The notes under the pieces: generated by a model
What the model was told of the DNA's origin: nothing
The model's database searches: none
What the model saw: the letters and a program-made list of their open reading frames with translations, nothing else
Shown here: one piece after another, positions 53,464 through 62,545 of the stretch
Position numbering within the stretch: position 1 is the first letter of the stretch
Layout: the number at the start of each line of letters is the position of its first letter
Translations under genes and position numbers: made by a program
Assembly: GCA_017410605.1 (NCBI GenBank)
Contig: JAFQQN010000023.1
Coordinates: forward strand, 1-64,000
Direction of reading: 5' to 3'
DNA: 64,000 nucleotides
Origin: Clostridia bacterium
GTDB taxonomy: Bacteria; Bacillota; Clostridia; Oscillospirales; Acutalibacteraceae

Positions 53464-55335
53464 CTAGGAGTTTTTCAAAAGCCATATAAGTAAAACAGAA
53501 ATATCTGCCGGGCTAACACCCGAAATTCCCATTGCCTGTCCAATACTCATTGGCTTAATTTTTGAAAGCTTTTCTTTTGCCTCAAGGCGAAGACCGTCTA
53601 TTTTTTCATAGGGAGTGTCAATTTTAAGGGTTTTCATTTCTAGGCGGTGCATTTCGTTTACCGATGCCAACTGACGCTTAATATACCCCTCATATTTTAT
53701 TTCGGTTTCAACCTTATCAGCCACCTGCTTTGAAATAATAGGCCTGTTTTTATCAAAGGGGGCTAAGGCTTCATAAGAAAGCTGAGGTCTTTTTATAAGC
53801 TCGGCGAGTTTACAGCCTGTTGTAAGGGGCGCAGTGCCAAGGCTTTCAAAAAGGCGGTTAATTTCATCACTTGGGGCAATAGTAGTAGATTCTAGCCTTT
53901 TAATTTCGGCCTCTTTAAGGGCAATCTCTGTTTTGAAATTTTCAAACCTTTCATCACTTATAAGGCCAATTTGGTGCCCTAAGGGTGTAAGCCTTTCGTC
54001 GGCGTTATTTTGCCTTAAAATAAGGCGGTATTCCGAGCGGGAGGTCATCATTCTGTAAGGGTCGGCACAGCCCTTTGTAACAAGGTCATCAATAAGGGTG
54101 CCAAGGTAAGAGCCGGAGCGTGGCAAAGTTATATATTCCTTTTCAAGGGCATTGAATGCGGCATTTATACCTGCAACAAGGCCTTGTCCCGCCGCCTCTT
54201 CATACCCTGAAGAGCCGTTAAACTGCCCTGCACCGAAAAGGCCTTTATGCTCTTTAACCTCTAGGGTTGGGAAAAGGGCGGTTGGGTCTACACAGTCATA
54301 TTCTATGGCATATGCGCTTCGCATAATTTCTACATTTTCCAGACCGGGAATGGTTTTATAAAATTTAATCTGAACCTCTTCGGGCAAGGAAGAAGACATT
54401 CCCTGAAGATACATTTCTTCGGTGTTAAGGCCACAGGGCTCAATAAAAAGCTGATGCCTTTCTTTATCGGCAAAGCGAACAATTTTATCTTCAAGGCTTG
54501 GGCAATATCTGGGGCCAACACCCTCAATTTCGCCGCCATAAAGTGGAGAGCGGTGTAGGTTATCTAGAATGACCTTTTTGGTTTGGTCGTTGGTATAGCT
54601 TATGTGACAGCAAACCTTGTTTTCGGGGGGAGTTTTAGTTTCAAAAGAGAAAGGAACGGTGTCTATATCCCCCTCTTGAAGCTCTAAATTTTCAAAATTT
54701 ATACTGCTTTTTAAAACTCTTGCAGGGGTGCCGGTTTTAAAGCGGCGAAGTGGTATATTAAGCTCTAAAAGGCTTGAAGAAAGCTTGGTTGCGGCAAAGG
54801 TGCCGTCGGGGCCGCCCTCATAGTTTACCTCACCAACAAAAATTTTACCCTTTAAAAAGGTTCCTGTAGCAATAACAACGCTTTTTGCGGTGTATTCCGC
54901 ACCAAGGGCGGTAACAAGCTTCCAGGTGCCATCTTCGTTTTTAGAAAGGGAAACAATTTCGGCCTGTTTGGTTACAAGGTTTTTGGTGGTTTCCATTTTG
55001 TGCTTCATATAAGCAGAATAATCTCTTCTGTCTATCTGCGCTCTAAGGCTATGTACAGCCGGGCCTTTGCCCCTGTTTAACATTCTGCTTTGAAGAGTGT
55101 TAGCGTCGGCAGCCTTTCCCATTTCGCCGCCAAGGGCATCTATTTCCCTTACCAGATGGCCCTTTGCTGTTCCCCCAATTGAGGGGTTACAGGGCATATT
55201 GCCCACCCAGTCTAAATTTATTGTAAAGCAGATTGTTTTGGCACCTAAACGAGCAGAGGCCAAGGCGGCTTCTATACCGGCATGACCTGCACCAATAACT
55301 GCAACATCTGTTTTTCCTGCAAAATATGTTGTCAA
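53464..55335 (-). CDS. mnmG: tRNA uridine-5-carboxymethylaminomethyl enzyme MnmG
   Basis: This 623-residue FAD protein has the Rossmann motif VIGAGHAGIEAALASARLG at the N terminus and CNPSIGGTAKGHLVREIDALGG, both highly conserved in GidA/MnmG. It starts with TTG behind AAAGGTAG. With MnmE it modifies U34 of several tRNAs. mnmE is 98 bases upstream. Confidence 0.97.
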   Translation of the reverse strand: MTTYFAGKTDVAVIGAGHAGIEAALASARLGAKTICFTINLDWVGNMPCNPSIGGTAKGHLVREIDALGGEMGKAADANTLQSRMLNRGKGPAVHSLRAQIDRRDYSAYMKHKMETTKNLVTKQAEIVSLSKNEDGTWKLVTALGAEYTAKSVVIATGTFLKGKIFVGEVNYEGGPDGTFAATKLSSSLLELNIPLRRFKTGTPARVLKSSINFENLELQEGDIDTVPFSFETKTPPENKVCCHISYTNDQTKKVILDNLHRSPLYGGEIEGVGPRYCPSLEDKIVRFADKERHQLFIEPCGLNTEEMYLQGMSSSLPEEVQIKFYKTIPGLENVEIMRSAYAIEYDCVDPTALFPTLEVKEHKGLFGAGQFNGSSGYEEAAGQGLVAGINAAFNALEKEYITLPRSGSYLGTLIDDLVTKGCADPYRMMTSRSEYRLILRQNNADERLTPLGHQIGLISDERFENFKTEIALKEAEIKRLESTTIAPSDEINRLFESLGTAPLTTGCKLAELIKRPQLSYEALAPFDKNRPIISKQVADKVETEIKYEGYIKRQLASVNEMHRLEMKTLKIDTPYEKIDGLRLEAKEKLSKIKPMSIGQAMGISGVSPADISVLLIWLLKNS

Positions 55336-55433
55336 AATAATCTACCTTTCTTATAGTATACATTTGTTGTTGAAAAATGCGTTATTTTGTCCTTTAAAAT
55401 AAAAATTTGGTGTGAAAAACGGTCATTATCATA

Positions 55434-56798
55434 CTATTTTCCTACACAGAAGTTTTTAAACACTTCGTCGGCAACCTCGGTTGTTATTCTCTTTCCCTCA
55501 AGCTCTAAAAGAGATGAAAGTGCTTCGTCAATTAAAATTCCCACCGCGTCAAGGGTAACACCGCCCTTTAAGGCTGAAAGAGCCTCGGTAGCAGAGTTCT
55601 TGGCGGTAACAACCTTTTGGTATTGGCGCTCACTTCCCAAAATATCGCTGTTTTGGTCAAGCTCGTTAATTTTTAAAACCTCTTTAATTTTTTCGTTAAG
55701 AGCTTCTTCACCAATTCCCTCTTTGGCAGAGATTTTAACAAAGGGAAGAGAAAGTTTTTCAAAATAGCCTTCGCTTTTATCTTCAAGGTCGTTTTTATTA
55801 AGCACCAAAAGAGAGGGTCGGCCCGAAAGCCTTAAAACAAGCTCTTTATCAGCCGCTTCGGGGGGTTTAGAAATATCAAAAACGCCAAGGCAAAGGTCGG
55901 CATTTTCAAGGCGTTTAAGTGCGGCATCTACACCAATTTTTTCTACCTCGTCACCCGTCTTCCTTATTCCGGCTGTGTCGGCAAGCTTTAGGGTGAATTC
56001 CCCTGTTTGAACAGTTTCTTCAATAATATCTCTTGTAGTACCCGCAATTGGGGTTACAATAGAACGCTCTGTTTTTGAAAGCAGGTTCATAAGGGTAGAT
56101 TTTCCTGCATTGGGGCTGCCCACAATGGCGGTGTTTATTCCACCTATTAAATATTTTCCTTTGTCATAGTTAGAAATAAGTGTGTCAAGGTCGTTTATTA
56201 TCTCGTTTAGGGAAAAAATAAAATCCTCTTCATCTATCATAAGGGTTTCATCTTCAGGAAAGTCAGAAAAAACCGAAATTTGGCTAACTAGGAACAATAG
56301 CTTTGAGGTGATTTTTTCTATTACCTTTGAAAGTGCGCCCTCTTTGTTTCGTGCGGCAAGGCGTAAGGCCTGGCTTCCCCTTGCAGAAATAATCTGCATA
56401 ACCGATTCGGCTTGGGTAAGGCTTATTTTTCCGTTTTCAAAGGCGCGTTTTGTAAATTCTCCGCCTTGGGCAATTCTCGCCCCTGCTTTGGCCGCCGCCC
56501 TTAAAACCTGTTTTATAAGAAAATCGCCCCCGTGGACAGAAATTTCTACAGTGTCTTCACCTGTGTAGCTTTTAGGGGCGCGAAAAATAAGGGCAACGCC
56601 GTCATCTAAAAGATTTTCGCCGTCGTAAACGTTGCCATAAGCGGCAGTATAGCCCGGCCGACAGGCCAGGCTTTCACCATTTTTAGTATTGAAAATTTTG
56701 TCAGAAATTACAAAAGCTTCCCTGCCGGATATTCTTATAGAAGAAATTCCGCCCTCACCGGGTGGGGTGGCTATTGCAACAATAGTATCGTTAATCAT
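55434..56798 (-). CDS. mnmE: tRNA modification GTPase MnmE
   Basis: This 454-residue protein has an N-terminal tetrahydrofolate-binding domain (IVAIATPPGEGGISSIRISG), a central G domain (GSPNAGKSTLMN, DTAG, NKND) inserted into a helical domain, and the final FCVGK, the conserved CxGK end with the catalytic Cys. Works with MnmG on tRNA wobble uridine. It lies 70 bases after serS, past a hairpin. Confidence 0.97.
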   Translation of the reverse strand: MINDTIVAIATPPGEGGISSIRISGREAFVISDKIFNTKNGESLACRPGYTAAYGNVYDGENLLDDGVALIFRAPKSYTGEDTVEISVHGGDFLIKQVLRAAAKAGARIAQGGEFTKRAFENGKISLTQAESVMQIISARGSQALRLAARNKEGALSKVIEKITSKLLFLVSQISVFSDFPEDETLMIDEEDFIFSLNEIINDLDTLISNYDKGKYLIGGINTAIVGSPNAGKSTLMNLLSKTERSIVTPIAGTTRDIIEETVQTGEFTLKLADTAGIRKTGDEVEKIGVDAALKRLENADLCLGVFDISKPPEAADKELVLRLSGRPSLLVLNKNDLEDKSEGYFEKLSLPFVKISAKEGIGEEALNEKIKEVLKINELDQNSDILGSERQYQKVVTAKNSATEALSALKGGVTLDAVGILIDEALSSLLELEGKRITTEVADEVFKNFCVGK

Positions 56799-56819
56799 AA
56801 AGCTTCTCCGAAAACGGGT

Positions 56820-56843
56820 TCAGGGTGACAAAAGCCACCCTGA
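56820..56843 (-). terminator. Hairpin between serS and mnmE
   Basis: TCAGGGTG (56820-56827) pairs with CACCCTGA (56836-56843); on the minus strand AACCCGTTTTC follows. It is a weak terminator or attenuating hairpin. Confidence 0.5.
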
Positions 56844-56868
56844 GTTTTGTTAAGAGCAATGGGTTAAA

Positions 56869-58140
56869 TTATTTTGTAATTTTGTCACAGCGCATATAAG
56901 GTACCAAGGCTTCGGGAATGGTAACGCTGCCGTCCTCGTTCTGATAGTTTTCAAGAATTGCGGCAACGGTACGGCCTACTGCAACGCCCGAGCCGTTAAG
57001 GGTATGAACAAACTGAGTTTTATCCTTAATATTCTTCTTAAAACGAATAGAACCTCTTCTGGCCTGGTAATCTTCAAAGTTAGAGCAGCTTGAAATTTCA
57101 ACATATCTGCCGTAAGAGGGCATCCAAACCTCTATATCATAGGTTTTAGCAGAAGAGAAGCCCAAATCGCCTGTGCAAAGGCAAACAACACGGTAGGGAA
57201 GACCAAGACCGGCCAAAACCCTTTCGGCATCGTTGGTAAGCTTTTCAAGCTCTTCGTAAGAATTTTCGGGGTCGGCAAACTTAACAAGCTCAACCTTGTT
57301 GAACTGGTGCTGACGAATAAGACCTCTTGTATCTCTTCCGGCGCTTCCTGCCTCTGCTCTGAAACAGGCAGAATAAGCGGCATATTTAAGGGGAAGTGTG
57401 TTGCCGTCTAAAATTTCATCGCGGTGCATATTGGTTACGGGAACCTCAGCAGTGGGAATAAGAAAATAATCGTTGGTAAGCTTAAAGGCATCTTCCTCAA
57501 ACTTTGGAAGCTGACCGGTAGCGGTCATAGAGGCGCGGTTAGCCATAAAGGGGGGAAGAATTTCGGTATAGCCGTTATCGGTATGGGTGTCAAGGAAGTA
57601 GCTTATAATAGCCCTTTCCAAACGGGCGCCAAGACCTTTATAAAAGTGGAAACGGGTGCCTGTAACCTTTGCAGCGGTTTCGGGGTCTAAAATTCCAAGG
57701 TCTGCGCCAATATCCCAATGTGCTTTAGGCTCAAAGTTAAAGGTTTTAGGTTCGCCGTTTCTTCTTATTTCGGGGTTACAGCTATCGTCTTTGCCAACGG
57801 GAACGCTTTCGTGGGGTACATTTGGGATATTTAAAATAAGCTTTTTCTGGGTTTCCTCTAGGGAAGAAAGCTCTACACCGATTTTCTTAATGGTTTCCGA
57901 AATTTCTTTCATTTTCTGCATAATTTCGCTAGTGTCCTTACCCTCTTTTTTAAGGGCGGGAATTTGCTTAGAGGCGGCATTTTGTTCGGCCTTCATGGCT
58001 TCTACCTTAGAATTAAGCTCTCTTCTTTTATCGTCAATGCCTAAAAGCTGATCAATAAGCTCATCTAAATTACCACCGCGGTTTTTTACCGCCTGTTTTA
58101 CTAAATCGGTGTTTGCGCGAATAAATTTAATATCTAACAT
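56869..58140 (-). CDS. serS: Seryl-tRNA synthetase
   Basis: This 423-residue class II synthetase begins [22 protein letters not shown], continues with the long coiled-coil tRNA arm (about 30-105), and has the active-site motifs [16 protein letters not shown] (motif 2) and [18 protein letters not shown] (motif 3). It is 20 bases after parB. serS is usually elsewhere in Bacillota, so its place between parB and mnmE is worth noting. There is no room for a T-box in front. Confidence 0.97.
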   Translation of the reverse strand: MLDIKFIRANTDLVKQAVKNRGGNLDELIDQLLGIDDKRRELNSKVEAMKAEQNAASKQIPALKKEGKDTSEIMQKMKEISETIKKIGVELSSLEETQKKLILNIPNVPHESVPVGKDDSCNPEIRRNGEPKTFNFEPKAHWDIGADLGILDPETAAKVTGTRFHFYKGLGARLERAIISYFLDTHTDNGYTEILPPFMANRASMTATGQLPKFEEDAFKLTNDYFLIPTAEVPVTNMHRDEILDGNTLPLKYAAYSACFRAEAGSAGRDTRGLIRQHQFNKVELVKFADPENSYEELEKLTNDAERVLAGLGLPYRVVCLCTGDLGFSSAKTYDIEVWMPSYGRYVEISSCSNFEDYQARRGSIRFKKNIKDKTQFVHTLNGSGVAVGRTVAAILENYQNEDGSVTIPEALVPYMRCDKITK

Positions 58141-58160
58141 TTTAATTACTCCTTTTGAGG

Positions 58161-59021
58161 TTATTTATCCCAATTTTTGCCCACAAGACGGTTGGCAATA
58201 TCGGTAAGCTCGTCTTTGTTATAAAATTCAATGGTTATGGTGCCTTTGCCGTTTTTACCCGCCTTAACAGTTGCCTTTCGGTGGGTTTCGGCCTTAAGAG
58301 CAAGTTCAACCTCGCTATAAAAACTGTCGGTTTTTGTGGTTTTTTGTGGTTTTAATTTTTCCTTGCTCTGTTTTGATGCCATTGCTTCAAGCTGTCTTAC
58401 AGAGGCGCCGTTTAAGGCTAACTCAAAGGCAATATTCCTTTTTTCTTCATTTTCAAAGGAAAGAAGCGCCCTTGCGTGACCCTGGGTTATAAGGCCTTTT
58501 TCTAAGGCATCAAGCATTTTTTCGGGCAAAGCCAACAGTCTTAGCAGATTTGTAACTGCTGAGCGCGATTTTCCAACCCTGTCACTAACCTGTTCTTGGG
58601 TAAGCTTAAACTCTTTAATAAGACGGCTGTAGCCCATGGCCTCTTCAACAGGGTTAAGGTCTTTTCGTTGAAGATTTTCAATAAGGGCCAATTCCATTGT
58701 CTGCTTATCGTCTAAATCCTTAATTATAACCGGAACGGTGTTAAGACCGGCCTCCCGGCAGGCTCTCCAACGGCGTTCGCCGGCAACTATTTGGTATGTT
58801 CCACCCGGCATAGGCCTTACAACAATAGGCTGTAAAAGACCGTGGATTTTAATGCTTTCGGCAAGCTCACCCAAAGCTTCGGGGTCAAAATATGTTCGTG
58901 GTTGATTTTTATTGGGCTCAATTTCTGAAAGGCGAAGCTCAACCGCAAGGTTATCGTCGGTTGCATTTTCGTTAAAAAGAGAATCAAGCCCTTTTCCAAG
59001 ACCGCTTTTTTTAGCTGCCAT
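58161..59021 (-). CDS. parB: Chromosome partitioning protein ParB (Spo0J)
   Basis: This 286-residue protein has a Lys-rich start, the CTP-binding motif [15 protein letters not shown] (near 80-95), the parS-binding helix-turn-helix [24 protein letters not shown] and a C-terminal dimerisation domain. All key residues of the CTP switch are visible, unlike in the paralogue at 51824. It loads on the parS sites at 59927 and 60741. It is 13 bases after parA. Confidence 0.96.
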   Translation of the reverse strand: MAAKKSGLGKGLDSLFNENATDDNLAVELRLSEIEPNKNQPRTYFDPEALGELAESIKIHGLLQPIVVRPMPGGTYQIVAGERRWRACREAGLNTVPVIIKDLDDKQTMELALIENLQRKDLNPVEEAMGYSRLIKEFKLTQEQVSDRVGKSRSAVTNLLRLLALPEKMLDALEKGLITQGHARALLSFENEEKRNIAFELALNGASVRQLEAMASKQSKEKLKPQKTTKTDSFYSEVELALKAETHRKATVKAGKNGKGTITIEFYNKDELTDIANRLVGKNWDK

Positions 59022-59034
59022 AACAATTTCCTTT

Positions 59035-59799
59035 CTATTTATTTTTCTTTATGAACTCTGCCGCTAGGTTATTATAACAGTCGGCACCCTTAGAACGCTG
59101 GTCATAATATTGAATGGGAAGACCAAAGCTTGGTGCTTCGGAAAGGCGAACAGAGCGTGTTATAACCGATGTATAAAGCTTTTTGCCAAAGAATTTTTTA
59201 ATTTCACCTACAACCTGTTGGGTAAGGTTGAGTCTGCCGTCATACATTGTAAGTAAAACCCCCTCAATTTCTAAGGTGGGGTTATAAGAGCGCTTAACCT
59301 GACGCATTGTGGCCATAAGCTGTGAAAGACCCTCTAATGCAAAGTATTCACACTGAATGGGCACTAAAAATGTGTCGGTTGCAGTTAGTGCATTAAGGGT
59401 TATAAGGCCCAAAGAGGGGGGACAGTCTAGCAAAATAAAATCGTAATCTTCTCTAACAAAGGAAAGGGCGGATTTTAAGCGGTTTGCCCTGTCGTCCATA
59501 GAGCTAAGCTCAATTTCTGCACCTGCAAGGTCCATAGAAGAGGGAATAAGGTCTACTCCCTTAAATTTTGTATGTATTATTATGTCCTTAGCCGGTTTAT
59601 CAGAGCAAATAAGGTCGTAAGAGGAATAGGTTGTTTCCTTTTTGCTAATTCCAAAGCCGCTTGTAGAATTACCCTGAGGGTCAATATCAACTAGCAAAAC
59701 CTTTTTATGTTTAAGGCCCAAACCGGCGGTAAGGTTAACGGCGGTGGTTGTTTTACCAACACCGCCCTTTTGGTTTACAATAGCAACTATTTTACCCAA
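59035..59799 (-). CDS. parA: Chromosome partitioning ATPase ParA (Soj)
   Basis: This 254-residue protein has a deviant Walker A NQKGGVGKTTTAVNL at residues 8-22, LVDIDPQGNSTSGF and DFILLDCPPSLG, all Soj-like. The start codon is TTG behind AAGGAG. It works with ParB in origin segregation and DnaA control. Confidence 0.96.
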   Translation of the reverse strand: MGKIVAIVNQKGGVGKTTTAVNLTAGLGLKHKKVLLVDIDPQGNSTSGFGISKKETTYSSYDLICSDKPAKDIIIHTKFKGVDLIPSSMDLAGAEIELSSMDDRANRLKSALSFVREDYDFILLDCPPSLGLITLNALTATDTFLVPIQCEYFALEGLSQLMATMRQVKRSYNPTLEIEGVLLTMYDGRLNLTQQVVGEIKKFFGKKLYTSVITRSVRLSEAPSFGLPIQYYDQRSKGADCYNNLAAEFIKKNK

Positions 59800-59926
59800 A
59801 AGAATTCTCCTTTATAAAAAGTAATATAAAAAACCCTAAATGAAGATAAATAACTTAAAAATAAGGTATTTTAATTATACCACAAAAGGAAAAAATGTAA
59901 AGAGCAAGAATAAAAGTTTTGAAAAA

Positions 59927-59942
59927 TGTTTCACGTGAAACA
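59927..59942. promoter_or_regulatory. parS site
   Basis: TGTTTCACGTGAAACA is an exact 16-bp parS consensus, 128 bases upstream of parA. Confidence 0.95.
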
Positions 59943-60030
59943 TACAAACGCGTGACGTTTGATCCAATTCCGTATAGAATTACTATTTTAGTTAAGTTTA
60001 TACCCCGCAGCTTAAAGGTTAGCACATACT

Positions 60031-60263
60031 TATTCACCTGCCCCGGACGGGGAAGGGGGACCGTTGCAGACGGTGGAAGGGGAGAAAAACGGCGAGTTTC
60101 ATTCGCCTAAAAGAATAAAGAAGAAATAATAAATAAAAGATAAAAATTTTTATTTCACCTTAAAACACTTCTTCACTATTACTTCTTACTTATTACTTAA
60201 ATTTCCACCCCTCCGTCTTTGCCAACGGCAAATCCACCTCCCCTGTCGATGGAGGTGAAGGAG
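60031..60263. repeat. MITE-like element with imperfect inverted ends
   Basis: The left end (about 60031-60084, TTCACCTGCCCC...) and the reverse complement of the right end (about 60208-60263, TTCACCTCCATC...) resemble each other over about 50 bases, sharing GGGGA, CCGTTG and GACGG blocks. The AT-rich middle has a GGCGA/TCGCC hairpin and no reading frame. Elements of this GC-rich, hairpin-forming kind are common short repeats in gut Clostridia. A partial relative lies at 13315. Confidence 0.5.
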
Positions 60264-60287
60264 ATTGCGCTTTGCTGATAGTTACAT

Positions 60288-60662
60288 TTAATTAAAGCTT
60301 TTTACCCCCGGTTTAGAAATTATTGAGGCTACAAGGCCAAAGAGCACCGCCGCCGTTATTCCTGCCGCCGTAGCAGTCAGTCCTCCCGAAAGGGCGCCTA
60401 TAAGCCCATATTCGGTTACCGCCTTTTCAACACCCTTAGCGAGAGAATATCCAAAGCCTGTAAGGGGAACGGTAGCCCCTGCCTCGGCAAAGTCTACAAG
60501 GGGGCCGTAAAGTCCGACAGCGGTAAGAACAACACCCGACACAACATACCCTACTAAAATACGGGCGGGGGTAAGTTTTGTGCGGTCAATTAAAATTTGA
60601 CCCACAACACAAAAAAGTCCCCCAACAACAAATGCCTTTATACAGTCATAAAATAAATCCAT
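60288..60662 (-). CDS. spoVAE: Stage V sporulation protein AE-like
   Basis: This 124-residue hydrophobic protein of about four membrane segments contains the family's GGLFCVVGQILIDRTKLTPARILV and GPLVDFAEAGATVPLTGFG. SpoVA proteins form the dipicolinic acid channel of the spore inner membrane. The usual partners spoVAC and spoVAD are not next to it. A sigma-G-like promoter precedes it and GGAAGGG stands 5 bases before the ATG. A functional orphan or a relocated gene are both possible. Confidence 0.88.
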   Translation of the reverse strand: MDLFYDCIKAFVVGGLFCVVGQILIDRTKLTPARILVGYVVSGVVLTAVGLYGPLVDFAEAGATVPLTGFGYSLAKGVEKAVTEYGLIGALSGGLTATAAGITAAVLFGLVASIISKPGVKSFN

Positions 60663-60681
60663 ATTATCCCTTCCTTTGGGT

Positions 60682-60711
60682 TAGTTTGCCCCAAAGAAAA
60701 GGAATAATACA
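60682..60711 (-). promoter_or_regulatory. Sigma-G-like promoter of spoVAE
   Basis: On the minus strand TGTATT (60706-60711) and CAAACTA (60682-60688) with a 17-bp spacer resemble the forespore sigma-G pattern TGAATA-N17-CATACTA. Match is partial. Confidence 0.5.
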
Positions 60712-60740
60712 GATTTTTAATAAAACTATTTTAAGGTTAA

Positions 60741-60756
60741 TGTTTCACGTGAAACA
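60741..60756. promoter_or_regulatory. Second parS site, inside a 28-bp palindrome
   Basis: TGTTTCACGTGAAACA is exact, and GGTTAA before it (60735-60740) and TTAACC after it (60757-60762) extend the symmetry to 28 bp without a mismatch. It lies 19 bases past the end of the next gene. Confidence 0.95.
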
Positions 60757-60781
60757 TTAACCGATGCATTTGAATGTGTTG

Positions 60782-61603
60782 CTAATCAAAAGCAAAGCCG
60801 TGGTATGGGTTTTTGGCTTCAATATCAGTTTCACTTATAACGCTGAAATAACCGTTTTGGCAAAGGGAATTAAGTCGGCTGTTTAAATCTATCGGCATAC
60901 GCACCTCTGCAAAGGTAAGCTTATTTTTCTCCATAAGACCCTTTACTACCGCCAAAACACCCTCTTCACAACCCTTTTCATAAAGACATTCCTTGCAAAG
61001 AAGTGTGTTCTCTCTTATTTCGTAAGCCACAAAGACACCTTTTTTGTCGGTTACAATTTTGCAATCTGCTATAGCGGCCGCAAAAAGCTCTTTCGGAAAG
61101 GAAACAAAGCAGTCGCTATAGGCTTTTAGAATAGCCTTTCGCTTTTCCCACCATTCTAAAGCGCTTATATTATATAATGTAGGCACTTTAAAATTAATAT
61201 CTTCAATGCAAAGGTTAAGTTTAGAATATTTACAAAAATCTTTAAAGCCATAATTATTATAAAATTCAAAAAGAGAGGGTTTGGCAGGTTTTAAAATTAT
61301 TCCGGCCCTGCCATTTTCTTTGGCTATAGCTTTAGCTTTGGCCAAAAGCTTACCCATAAGTCCTTTTCCTCTGTGGTGTGGGTGGGTACAAGCGGCATAA
61401 AGGTAATAATAGGGTATCTCTTTTATTTTGGTAATAAGAGAACAGTCCATTAAAAACAGCATAGACACTGTTTTGCCATTCTCTTCTAAAGAAACAAGTT
61501 TTGCTTTAGAAAAAACGTTTTCAAATAAAAAGTCGGCATCTTCCTTTGTGTCTTCGGTGAAAGATAAAAGGTATAGCTCTTTTAAATCATCAAGGTTTTT
61601 CAT
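60782..61603 (-). CDS. GNAT-family N-acetyltransferase
   Basis: This is a 273-residue protein. The N-terminal half is a GNAT domain with the acetyl-CoA loop HPHHRGKGLMGKLLAKAKAIAKENG (about 95-120), of the type with an additional C-terminal domain (as in Eis-like proteins). Substrate is unknown. Its start overlaps the end of the preceding gene by 14 bases, so the two are cotranslated. Confidence 0.8.
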   Translation of the reverse strand: MKNLDDLKELYLLSFTEDTKEDADFLFENVFSKAKLVSLEENGKTVSMLFLMDCSLITKIKEIPYYYLYAACTHPHHRGKGLMGKLLAKAKAIAKENGRAGIILKPAKPSLFEFYNNYGFKDFCKYSKLNLCIEDINFKVPTLYNISALEWWEKRKAILKAYSDCFVSFPKELFAAAIADCKIVTDKKGVFVAYEIRENTLLCKECLYEKGCEEGVLAVVKGLMEKNKLTFAEVRMPIDLNSRLNSLCQNGYFSVISETDIEAKNPYHGFAFD

Positions 61604-62498
61604 AGTTTCTCCTTATAAAATATTTTTCAAGCATAATTTTAGGTTGATAAGAAAGCTTAGCCTTTCTAAGCCCCTCTATTCCCATATCATCTTCGCGGTT
61701 AATATATTCATAAGAAGAGTCAAGGCTTTTTGCAAACTCCCGGTTTATAACTGCATAGGCACCCTTATACTCAGGTAATGCCTTTTCAACCTGAACATCG
61801 AAAACCCTTTCGTTTATGGGGGCGCCGAAGCAAAAGGCCACAACCTTGCCCTCTACCTTTATTACTCCGCCCTTAATTTTAAGTCTTTCCATAAAGGGCA
61901 AAACCTTTTTCATAGCTGCATTTTCAGCAAGAAGACTTACCTTATCTTCGCCGTCTTCTGCCTGATTAGCCCAAAGGTCGGCCATTTCTAAGGCGTCTGA
62001 AAGGTTGTTAAGAGAAAGTGGCTCAAAGCTCCAGTCATAATTTCTTGTAAAGGACGAAATATGGTTTCGTTTAGAGTGAAGCTTTTTGCCCGAAAGGGTT
62101 TTAAGGCTTTCGGCAGAATAAATATATTCTAAATCGTCACGAAGTGGGGTGAAGGTAAAACCGTCTTTGAAGTATTTTCGAAATTCTTCAAGTCGTTCAC
62201 CCTCTTCGCAAAAAAGCTGTAGAGGAATATTAAGACTCTTTGTATACTCTATTAAAATTTCTATACCTTTTTTAACATCACCAAAGGGCATAAGAAAAAA
62301 GCAGTTGTTTTTTTCGGTTTCAAATTTAACAAAAAGAATATCTTCATAAATAGCAAACTGCTGGTTGTAAAAGCTTTCCCACAACACCAAGGTAGAGGGA
62401 ACACCCTCACAGGTAAACATATTATGACAAAATTTGTCATAATATGAAAAATATTCTTCAATATTGTCTAAATTCGGCCGTTTAAAACAGATGTCCAA
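61590..62498 (-). CDS. DUF2156 protein (phosphatidylglycerol lysyltransferase C-terminal-like)
   Basis: This 302-residue protein consists of two GNAT-like halves in the DUF2156 arrangement; GKKLHSKRNHISSFTRNYDW near 135 and the C-terminal YINREDDMGIEGLRKAKLSYQPKIM are typical. The family includes the catalytic part of MprF-type aminoacyl-lipid synthases, but this form has no membrane part and its acceptor is unknown. It starts with TTG behind AAAGG. The pair with the next GNAT gene suggests joint function. Confidence 0.78.
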   Translation of the reverse strand: MDICFKRPNLDNIEEYFSYYDKFCHNMFTCEGVPSTLVLWESFYNQQFAIYEDILFVKFETEKNNCFFLMPFGDVKKGIEILIEYTKSLNIPLQLFCEEGERLEEFRKYFKDGFTFTPLRDDLEYIYSAESLKTLSGKKLHSKRNHISSFTRNYDWSFEPLSLNNLSDALEMADLWANQAEDGEDKVSLLAENAAMKKVLPFMERLKIKGGVIKVEGKVVAFCFGAPINERVFDVQVEKALPEYKGAYAVINREFAKSLDSSYEYINREDDMGIEGLRKAKLSYQPKIMLEKYFIRRNYEKP

Positions 62499-62522
62499 AA
62501 TGAAAATCCTTTCAAAAAAAGT

Positions 62523-62540
62523 GGGGCGACAAGGCGCCCC
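62523..62540 (-). terminator. Terminator after mscL
   Basis: GGGGCG (62523-62528) and CGCCCC (62535-62540) pair around a 6-base loop; on the minus strand ACTTTTTTT follows. It lies 6 bases past the mscL stop. Confidence 0.85.
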
Positions 62541-62545
62541 ATTAA

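Larger units (their letters stand above)
59800..60287. other. Intergenic region with parS and a repeat element
   Basis: There is no supported gene in these 488 bases. They hold the first parS site (59927-59942), just behind it a small hairpin AAACG-CGTGA-CGTTT, and an imperfect inverted-repeat element (60031-60263). The part before parS is AT-rich and probably carries the parA promoter. Confidence 0.6.
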
